A stretch of 64,000 bases of DNA from positions 62,001 to 126,000 of the forward strand of contig JAZKBL010000012.1 in the NCBI GenBank assembly GCA_040388665.1. The letters are read 5' to 3'. This stretch comes from DAHVFY01 sp040388665 (GTDB taxonomy: Bacteria; Chlamydiota; Chlamydiia; Chlamydiales; Rhabdochlamydiaceae). The notes beneath the pieces were generated by a model. That model had not been told where the DNA came from. It saw only the letters and a list, made by a program, of their open reading frames with translations, and made no database searches. A program made the translations under genes and the position numbers. This document shows positions 58,744 to 64,000 of this stretch, in pieces (position 1 is the first letter of the stretch; each line of letters opens with the position of its first letter).

Positions 58744-59175
58744 TTACGAAAAAATACAACTGTCTTGTGAATACTCGTTAATTCTTTGAGCAGCTGCAGC
58801 ACGTTGAAGTTCAATGAATCCTTCGCGACTCATAGAATGGCAAGTTGATCGATCATGAGGAAAAACTACACGTGGAGCAGATACGCGAATATTTGCTAAA
58901 TAAGCTTCATTTAAGCGAGTAAGAGAGGCTTTAGCATTCTCAAATAATTTAAGAGATAAGCGAAGGAAAGAATTGCCTTGAAATTCTTTCTCTATCTTTT
59001 CTATAAACGATCCTAAAGGCATTTCACCACTAGGTGGATCCATTTTGATTTCTTCCCAAAACTTTTTCAGGTAGTCATCCACACGCTTCCCGCAATCTTT
59101 CGAACTCGCAGAAATCTCCTGCAATTCGTGAATACAACAAGTTGAAAAATCACGTACTTCTACTAAACCACTCAT
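58744..59175 (-). CDS. hypothetical protein
   Basis: 143 residues, largely helical, no signal peptide, membrane segment or recognised domain. SLKLFENAKASLTRLNEAYL is a likely coiled coil; Cys-Cys near residue 13 may be structural. AGAAGGAAGAA before the ATG is a good ribosome site. It sits between phage debris and tRNA-Tyr, the usual place of an integration-associated cargo gene, but nothing links it to integration. Confidence 0.5.
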   Translation of the reverse strand: MSGLVEVRDFSTCCIHELQEISASSKDCGKRVDDYLKKFWEEIKMDPPSGEMPLGSFIEKIEKEFQGNSFLRLSLKLFENAKASLTRLNEAYLANIRVSAPRVVFPHDRSTCHSMSREGFIELQRAAAAQRINEYSQDSCIFS

Positions 59176-59357
59176 TTCTTCCTTCTCTTTTAATTTTTAT
59201 AGATACCACTAAGGGCGGCAAGCCGACCCCATGAGGGATCATCTGCTGGAATTGAGGAGATCTTTCGATAGATTTAAAAAAACGCGACGCAAGTAATCTC
59301 AATGAGCGTTCTTTAAAAGCTGCGAAAGAGAACTCAGTTACAGCGATGATAACAAAA

Positions 59358-59439
59358 TGGGGGCGGTGTGACTCGAACACACGGACTCCGAAGAGGAGGG
59401 ATTTACAGTCCCTTGCAATTGCCACTATGCGACACCCCC
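59358..59439 (-). tRNA. tRNA-Tyr (GTA)
   Basis: 82 bases. Acceptor GGGGGTG pairs with CGCCCCC and discriminator A. The anticodon loop reads GTA (plus-strand TAC at 59404-59406). A long variable arm (CTCCTCTTCGGAG) marks a class II tRNA, and GTTCGAGTC is the T-loop. Its 3' 51 bases are duplicated at 54624. It follows tRNA-Thr on the same strand, an order also seen in the thrU-tyrU cluster of E. coli. Confidence 0.95.
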
Positions 59440-59454
59440 GAAACAGGAAAGATA

Positions 59455-59527
59455 TGCTGGAGAAAGGAATTGAACCCTCAACCATCCGATTACAAGTCGG
59501 GCGCTCTACCAATTGAGCTACTCCAGC
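59455..59527 (-). tRNA. tRNA-Thr (TGT)
   Basis: 73 bases. GCTGGAG pairs with CTCCAGC, the D-arm is AGCTCAATTGGTAGAGC, the anticodon loop CTTGTAA gives anticodon TGT, and the T-loop is GTTCAATTC. It lies 15 bases upstream of tRNA-Tyr and is probably co-transcribed with it. Confidence 0.95.
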
Positions 59528-59575
59528 ACGAGGAAAGATGAAAGTGTAACAAAGTGTTGATTTTGTTACAAGAGT

Positions 59576-59809
59576 CTACAGTTCATTTTCTGGAGCAGGA
59601 GGCTCTTTATGCTCTGGAAGCGCCTCTAGAGGCTTTTTTTGGAAAAAACTAGTCCCAATTTTTGTCGCTTTATTAAGGATTGGTGTTTGATTTCCGGAAG
59701 AAATAATTGTAGCATCAAATTTTTTACGAGTTACTTTTTCCTCACAGCACTTCTTGAACTTTTTGCCAGACCCGCAAGGGCAAGGATCGTTACGGCCTAC
59801 TTTATGCAT
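59576..59809 (-). CDS. SEC-C motif protein
   Basis: 77 residues. The N-terminus carries the zinc-binding SEC-C motif NDPCPCGSGKKFKKCC, as at the end of SecA, where it contacts SecB and ribosomes. Nothing else of SecA is present. The Pro/Glu-rich tail (PEHKEPPAPENEL) is disordered. The ATG at 59809 starts MHKVGRN, where the motif begins. The function is unknown; such small proteins may be ribosome or chaperone adaptors. Confidence 0.88.
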   Translation of the reverse strand: MHKVGRNDPCPCGSGKKFKKCCEEKVTRKKFDATIISSGNQTPILNKATKIGTSFFQKKPLEALPEHKEPPAPENEL

Positions 59810-59900
59810 TACAACCTCGAGGTTAAGGAGAAAAAGATACACCTTGAAAGCTTTTTAATAAAGGAATAAACTCTTACACGATATAACGCATTAAATATTT

Positions 59901-60647
59901 ATGAATATAATACTTCCCATTGCGCGTCCGCCATGGACAGGTCTTGGCAAAAGACTAGAAAGCTTGTGTCGCAAGGCTCTTTACGATTTCAACTTGCTTG
60001 AAGGCGTTTCTAAAATTACCGTTGCTTTAAGTGGTGGCAAGGACAGCCTTACACTTCTTTTTTTATTGAAAGCGATTTCAGGAAAGGGCTTTCCTGAATT
60101 GGAAATTCATGCAGTGCATGTAGGCGGCGCATTTTCTTGCGGAGCTGGAATTAGCGAAAAATTTTTAGAAGACATTTGTAAAGAACTTGGTGTTAATTTC
60201 ATCACATGCACGTCAACGCAAAAAAGAGAAACGCTTGCCTGTTATAGTTGCTCTAGAGAAAGAAGGCGTTTAATTTTTGAAGCTGCTAAAAGTGTGGGCT
60301 CTACAACGATTGCATTTGGACATCACCGCGATGACAGCGTGCAAACGCTTCTGATGAATCTTCTTCACAAAGGGGAATTTGCAGCAAATCTTCCTAAAGT
60401 CCCGATGCATGATTACGGAATCACGATCATTCGTCCTCTTATTCTTGTCAGCGAAAACGAGATCCGAGAATTTGCACGCAACCACGGATTTGCACGTATT
60501 CTTTGCCAATGTCCCGTCGGACAAAACTCGATGCGCAAACAAGTGGAATCTCTTCTAAAGGAAATGGAAGCGCTTTTTCCTAACGCAAGACAGAATCTCA
60601 GCACAGCAGGGCTTAACTACGGATCGCAAAAAGCCCTATTGAAATAA
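59901..60647 (+). CDS. ttcA: TtcA-type tRNA 2-thiocytidine synthetase
   Basis: It thiolates C32 of some tRNAs using ATP and an iron-sulfur cluster. The PP-loop VALSGGKDSLTLL near residue 45, the cluster motif CYSCSRERRR, and GHHRDDSVQTLLMN (ATP pyrophosphatase) are present. CQCP downstream supplies a further Cys. 248 residues is shorter than the enterobacterial enzyme (about 310), with a shorter C-terminus. Divergent from the SEC-C gene. Confidence 0.9.
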   Translation: MNIILPIARPPWTGLGKRLESLCRKALYDFNLLEGVSKITVALSGGKDSLTLLFLLKAISGKGFPELEIHAVHVGGAFSCGAGISEKFLEDICKELGVNFITCTSTQKRETLACYSCSRERRRLIFEAAKSVGSTTIAFGHHRDDSVQTLLMNLLHKGEFAANLPKVPMHDYGITIIRPLILVSENEIREFARNHGFARILCQCPVGQNSMRKQVESLLKEMEALFPNARQNLSTAGLNYGSQKALLK

Positions 60648-60684
60648 CTTGATATTTAGCTAACGGACTGTCATAAATAGAATT

Positions 60685-62121
60685 ATGTATATCTATGAAC
60701 TCTCAGCAATCGTTATCTATCTTGCTATTCTATTAGGGATAGGTTACTTCTCTTATCAAAAACACTTATCTGCTGCAGATTTTATCATCGGAAGCAGATC
60801 CTTAAACTATTGGTTAACGGCACTTGCTGCGCATGCAAGCGATATGAGCAGCTGGCTCTTTATGGGATACCCTGCACTTATTTTAACCAAAGGCATGCCC
60901 GGTGCTTGGGCAGGCATTGGTCTTATTTGCGGCATGTACTTAAATTGGCAGTTCATTGCCCCTAAAATTCGTGTAGCAACAGAGCAGTTCAACAGCCTTA
61001 CATTTTCTTCATTTTTTGAAAGTAGACTTGCTGACACAAGCGGCCTTATCCGGATTTTTACCGCAGTCATTCTCGTCTTCTTTTATACGACATACATTTC
61101 TTCTGGGCTTGTAGGCCTTGGATTACTTCTTGAAACGCTCTTTAATCTCGATTATACAATCGGCATTTTGATAGGAATTCTTGTAGTTGTTCCTTACGTG
61201 TTTACAGGAGGCTACGTCACTCTTGCCTGGATCGATTTATTCCAGGGGATATTCCTCATGTGCGTTGTGATTTTTGTCCCTTTTTATGTCTTACCTCAGA
61301 TCGGTGGCTTTGCAGGAGTCTCGCAAGCAATGCAAGTAAAAGCGTTATCCACCTCATTGCTCCCCGATTTTTCTGCCATGTCTTTACTGGCTATTGTCTT
61401 TACAGCGGCAAGCTGGGGCCTTGGCTACTTTGGCCAGCCTCACATTATCACCAAGTTTATGGGAATCAAAAATGTTCATGAAATGCCAAAATCTAAGTAT
61501 GTTGGTATGACATGGATGGTTCTTTCTTTAAGCGCCGCCACTCTCGTTGGGCTGGTGGGTATCGCTTTCTTTAAAACAGACCTTCACGACTCTGAGCAGG
61601 TATTTATTCAAATGGTGCGGCAAGTATTCCCTCCTTTTGTCATAGGGTTTATTCTTTGCGCTGTTCTTGCTGCCACAATTAATGCAATGAGCTCTCAAGT
61701 GCTTGTCCTCTCCTCTAGTTTAACAGAGGATTTTTACAAGCGTTTGATCCGAAAAAATGCGACATCCAAGGAATTGCTTCTCGTTTCGCGTCTAGGTGTT
61801 GTCGTTGTCTCTTTTGTTGCCTTTGTGATCGCTTATGGACAATTTAGTACCATTTACACATTGGTTCTTTACGCTTGGTCAGGGCTTGGCTCTTCTTTTG
61901 GACCGCTACTTATCCTTTCTCTCTACTCAAAACAAGTCAATAAATACGGAGCTTGGGCAGGTGTTCTTTCCGGAGGAATTATGGCGGCCACCTGGCCTTA
62001 TTTTAATAAATTTTTTACATTACAAATCCCTGCCATGATTATGGGCTTTAGTTTAGGGATGATCGCCATCCTCGTCGTATCAAGGCTCACGAGACACAAA
62101 GTCTTTCAGAAAATGAGTTAA
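60685..62121 (+). CDS. putP: sodium/proline symporter
   Basis: A solute:sodium symporter of 478 residues with about 13 helices. SDMSSWLFMGYPALI in helix 2 carries the Na+ site, and the loop ASWGLGYFGQPHIITKFM is the family signature of PutP. The protein imports proline with Na+ across the inner membrane. The next gene begins after a MITE (62139). Confidence 0.93.
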   Translation: MYIYELSAIVIYLAILLGIGYFSYQKHLSAADFIIGSRSLNYWLTALAAHASDMSSWLFMGYPALILTKGMPGAWAGIGLICGMYLNWQFIAPKIRVATEQFNSLTFSSFFESRLADTSGLIRIFTAVILVFFYTTYISSGLVGLGLLLETLFNLDYTIGILIGILVVVPYVFTGGYVTLAWIDLFQGIFLMCVVIFVPFYVLPQIGGFAGVSQAMQVKALSTSLLPDFSAMSLLAIVFTAASWGLGYFGQPHIITKFMGIKNVHEMPKSKYVGMTWMVLSLSAATLVGLVGIAFFKTDLHDSEQVFIQMVRQVFPPFVIGFILCAVLAATINAMSSQVLVLSSSLTEDFYKRLIRKNATSKELLLVSRLGVVVVSFVAFVIAYGQFSTIYTLVLYAWSGLGSSFGPLLILSLYSKQVNKYGAWAGVLSGGIMAATWPYFNKFFTLQIPAMIMGFSLGMIAILVVSRLTRHKVFQKMS

Positions 62122-62138
62122 ACTAGTACACTCTACCT

Positions 62139-62305
62139 CATGAGCCTATCCCACTATTCTAAGAATTCGCTTTTTGCGTCTTTTTTCCTATTTTTCAGAG
62201 CTTCTTTTCGGTCTACTTGTTCAAGTATGTCTCGCAAAGAAGTTCTGAAAAATAGAAAAGAATCCATCAAAAATCAAAATCTTGAAATAGTGGGATAGGC
62301 TCATG
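62139..62305. repeat. 167-bp MITE with CATGAGCCTATCCCA ends
   Basis: The left end CATGAGCCTATCCCACTA and the right end (its complement TAGTGGGATAGGCTCATG) are perfect mirror images, and the inner arms pair too (CTATTTTTCAGAGCTTCTTT against its near-complement). No coding content. The ATG of surE is the last three bases of the right end. A solo end lies at 5601. Confidence 0.85.
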
Positions 62306-63079
62306 ACAAAAAAACCTCGTATTTTGATTATTAATGATGATGGGATCCATGCTCCTGGACTAAAACACCTATGGAATGCTGTATCTACGATTGGCGATGT
62401 GAGCATCGTAGCGCCAGCTAGTGAAAAATCAGGCGTTGGAGTTTCGATCACACTGTATTCGCCTCTTCACATAGAGTCTGTTACCTGGGAAAAAAACACT
62501 CCTGCATGGAAAGTCACAGGAACTCCTGCGGACTGCGTGCGTATGGCTGTAAGTGTCGTCCTCAAAGATAAACCAGACCTCATTGTATCAGGAATCAATA
62601 AAGGGTCAAATTCTGGAAAAACAGCTCTTTTTAGCGGCACTGTAGGCGGTGTCATTGAAGGCGTCTTGCGCGGCATCCCAGGAATTGCGTTTTCTTGCGA
62701 AGATTTCCAAAATCCAGATTATGCTGCAACCGAAAAGCACATTTCACAGATTGTGGATCATCTTCTAGAACATCCGACGACAAAAGGAACTTTCCTTAAT
62801 GTCAACTTTCCAGACAAAAAAGAGTTCAAAGGACTCAAACTCGCTAGACAAGGTCGTGGATATTGGATCGAAGATCCTGAAGCACGAGAGCACCCTGATG
62901 GCCACACGTATTATTGGCTTGGTGGTCAGTGGGGACATCATGAAGAGCATGATGACAGCGATGTCAAACTTCTTTCTGAAGGATATATTACAGCTGTGCC
63001 GATCCATGTAGAAGAACTCACCGATCACACTTTCTTAAACTCCAGAAAACACCTTTTTGAGAACCTATTTACCCTTTAA
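62303..63079 (+). CDS. surE: 5'/3'-nucleotidase SurE
   Basis: A metal-dependent nucleotidase/phosphatase of stationary phase. IINDDGIHAPGL holds the paired Asp metal ligands. SIVAPASEKSGVGVSIT, VSGINKGSNSG and TALFSGTVGG are the remaining active-site motifs. 258 residues is normal. The start codon comes from the repeat end at 62303, and the repeat also supplies the weak upstream AGG. If the repeat inserted here it replaced the original leader. Confidence 0.93.
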   Translation: MTKKPRILIINDDGIHAPGLKHLWNAVSTIGDVSIVAPASEKSGVGVSITLYSPLHIESVTWEKNTPAWKVTGTPADCVRMAVSVVLKDKPDLIVSGINKGSNSGKTALFSGTVGGVIEGVLRGIPGIAFSCEDFQNPDYAATEKHISQIVDHLLEHPTTKGTFLNVNFPDKKEFKGLKLARQGRGYWIEDPEAREHPDGHTYYWLGGQWGHHEEHDDSDVKLLSEGYITAVPIHVEELTDHTFLNSRKHLFENLFTL

Positions 63080-63472
63080 GAGTTGCCTGGTAAAGTTTTT
63101 TTCGAAAACATCTAGACGCAACAAGGCTTCGTGCTGAGCCTCTTCAATAAGAACTCTACCTCCCTCAAGAGCATAAATCCTTTGAAGCTCTGCACGTAAC
63201 GCTTCACTCTGAAGACCCTCGTACAAACTGCCATCTTCTGGATGATTCGCTTGATATACGCGGGCCTCCACCACAAGATCAACAAGATTTTCAAATTCTT
63301 TTTTTAAATGAGGCATTACTTTTACAAGCTCTTCTCTAGAATGCACTTGTTGAAATTCTTTTACCAATTTTCGGCAAAGCGCATCTCCTTCCTTCTGATA
63401 ATCCTCTAAAGAATTAGGCGCACAGCTACTAAGACACAGCAAAATACAGCATAATCTTTTCAACCTAAACAC
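63065..63472 (-). CDS. putative lipoprotein, hypothetical
   Basis: 135 residues. KRLCCILLCLSSC has a lipobox-like LSSC, suggesting a lipid-anchored protein. The rest is helical, rich in Glu, Lys and Leu (CRKLVKEFQQVHSREELVKV). The GTG at 63472 overlaps the VanX-type gene by 13 bases; a TTG at 63463 is possible. No domain recognised. Its stop converges on the end of surE. Confidence 0.6.
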   Translation of the reverse strand: MFRLKRLCCILLCLSSCAPNSLEDYQKEGDALCRKLVKEFQQVHSREELVKVMPHLKKEFENLVDLVVEARVYQANHPEDGSLYEGLQSEALRAELQRIYALEGGRVLIEEAQHEALLRLDVFEKNFTRQLLKGK

Positions 63473-63999
63473 TCCAAAGAGAGATCTTCGATCGGATAAG
63501 ACTTCCAGTCTGCATCATCAAAATGCCACCATTCTGTAGGCAACCCGATAAAGCCTTCTTCTGCCATCATCATTTCTAAAAGATTCCGATTTTTAAGCGC
63601 TTCTTCAGGGAGATCCATACAGCTCCGATGCGCTTTTTCTGAAAACGTATCAAATAAGGTCGGCATTATAAGCTCTTTACCATACGCATCTACAAGAGTA
63701 ACGTCTACAGCAGCTCCTCGATTATGCTTAGAACCGGTCGCTGGATTAGCGATATATCGATTATCTGGCAAAAGATCCCAAAAAAGTTTTTGCACACTAA
63801 GAGGCCTATACCCATCCCAAACCTTCAAGCCAAGCTCTCTCTTTTCAAGATGCTCTTGGATACGATGTAGTTTTTCAGCAACCTTCTTACGCACATAACA
63901 CTTGGAAACAGGATAAAGCGCTTTCCCCATAAAGTTATCGTCTGTCGCATAACGAATATCCATCAAAATACGAGGGGAAACTTTCGCGAGTTCGACAAA
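63460..63999 (-). CDS. D-alanyl-D-alanine dipeptidase (VanX/DdpX type), 5' end beyond window
   Basis: Zinc metallopeptidase of family M15D. Zinc ligands are in SKHNRGAAVDVTL (His, Asp) and EWWHFDD (Glu as base, His). The frame stays open to the right edge (FVELAKVSPRI precedes MDIRYATDDNFMG), which is the usual start of the domain, so the gene continues outside. It hydrolyses D-Ala-D-Ala, recycling or remodelling cell-wall peptides, of interest in a reduced-wall organism. The lipoprotein gene overlaps its 3' end. Confidence 0.93.
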   Translation of the reverse strand, partial: FVELAKVSPRILMDIRYATDDNFMGKALYPVSKCYVRKKVAEKLHRIQEHLEKRELGLKVWDGYRPLSVQKLFWDLLPDNRYIANPATGSKHNRGAAVDVTLVDAYGKELIMPTLFDTFSEKAHRSCMDLPEEALKNRNLLEMMMAEEGFIGLPTEWWHFDDADWKSYPIEDLSLECLG

Positions 64000-64000
64000 T

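Noticed and set aside
59176..59357. A gene between the hypothetical protein and tRNA-Tyr
   Set aside because: The open frame runs through both tRNAs and has no family pattern; nothing else is seen in this stretch.

Overview
The window looks like chromosomal DNA of an environmental chlamydia (Parachlamydiales or Simkania-like amoeba symbiont), with a Legionella-like intracellular gammaproteobacterium as the main alternative. The basis is indirect. The DNA is AT-rich, and exported or membrane-anchored enzymes are unusually common. Several large effector-like proteins are present, including a 2794-residue helicase-like protein, a C58-like cysteine protease candidate and a 1010-residue repeat protein. 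An Inc-like bilobed hydrophobic protein and short palindromic repeats complete the picture. No rRNA or classical marker fixes the taxon. A 10-N assembly gap sits at 1513-1522.

Layout. 1-5.3 kb: end of an S9 peptidase, a lipoprotein, a C58-like protease candidate, and a run FkbM methyltransferase - glycosyltransferase-like - hemB. 5.4-21.7 kb: mixed metabolism (Na+/dicarboxylate symporter, sulfotransferase, DEAD-box helicase, acyl desaturase, carbonic anhydrase, MauE-like protein, pterin dehydratase, a methyltransferase/tautomerase/cupin run, a circularly permuted D-amino-acid-oxidase-like protein, MDR reductase, PAP2 and Nudix proteins), punctuated by hairpin repeats. 21.9-30.3 kb: one giant gene. 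30-41 kb: aldo/keto reductase, MFS, Cache and BON proteins, a LigD-like PE-Pol fusion, methyltransferases, a zincin-like secreted protein and the Inc-like protein.

41-59.4 kb is an accessory region. It holds two copies of a PhzF-like/DUF2608 gene pair, the repeat protein, primase zinc-ribbon and DUF927 helicase remnants around a GTGAC repeat array, toxin-antitoxin genes (HigBA-type, an XRE antitoxin, AbiEi) and many gene stumps (SDR, Fic-like, terminase, GNAT, XRE). A 51-bp perfect copy of the 3' part of tRNA-Tyr at 54624 and the intact tRNA-Tyr at 59358 bracket about 4.7 kb. This is the signature of integration at a tRNA gene followed by decay; no integrase remains.

59.4-64 kb returns to core genes: tRNA-Thr and tRNA-Tyr, a SEC-C protein, TtcA, PutP, SurE, a lipoprotein and a VanX-type dipeptidase cut by the window end.

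Two themes run through the window. First, enzymes that are normally cytosolic (carbonic anhydrase, PhzF, Nudix, GNAT, HAD, methyltransferases, sulfotransferase, DAAO) carry N-terminal signal peptides or anchors. Second, hairpin elements with AGACCTCTT-like or CATGAGCCTATCCCA ends lie at gene starts and sometimes appear to supply the start codon or Shine-Dalgarno sequence. All identities here come from reading motifs by eye; no database search was run.
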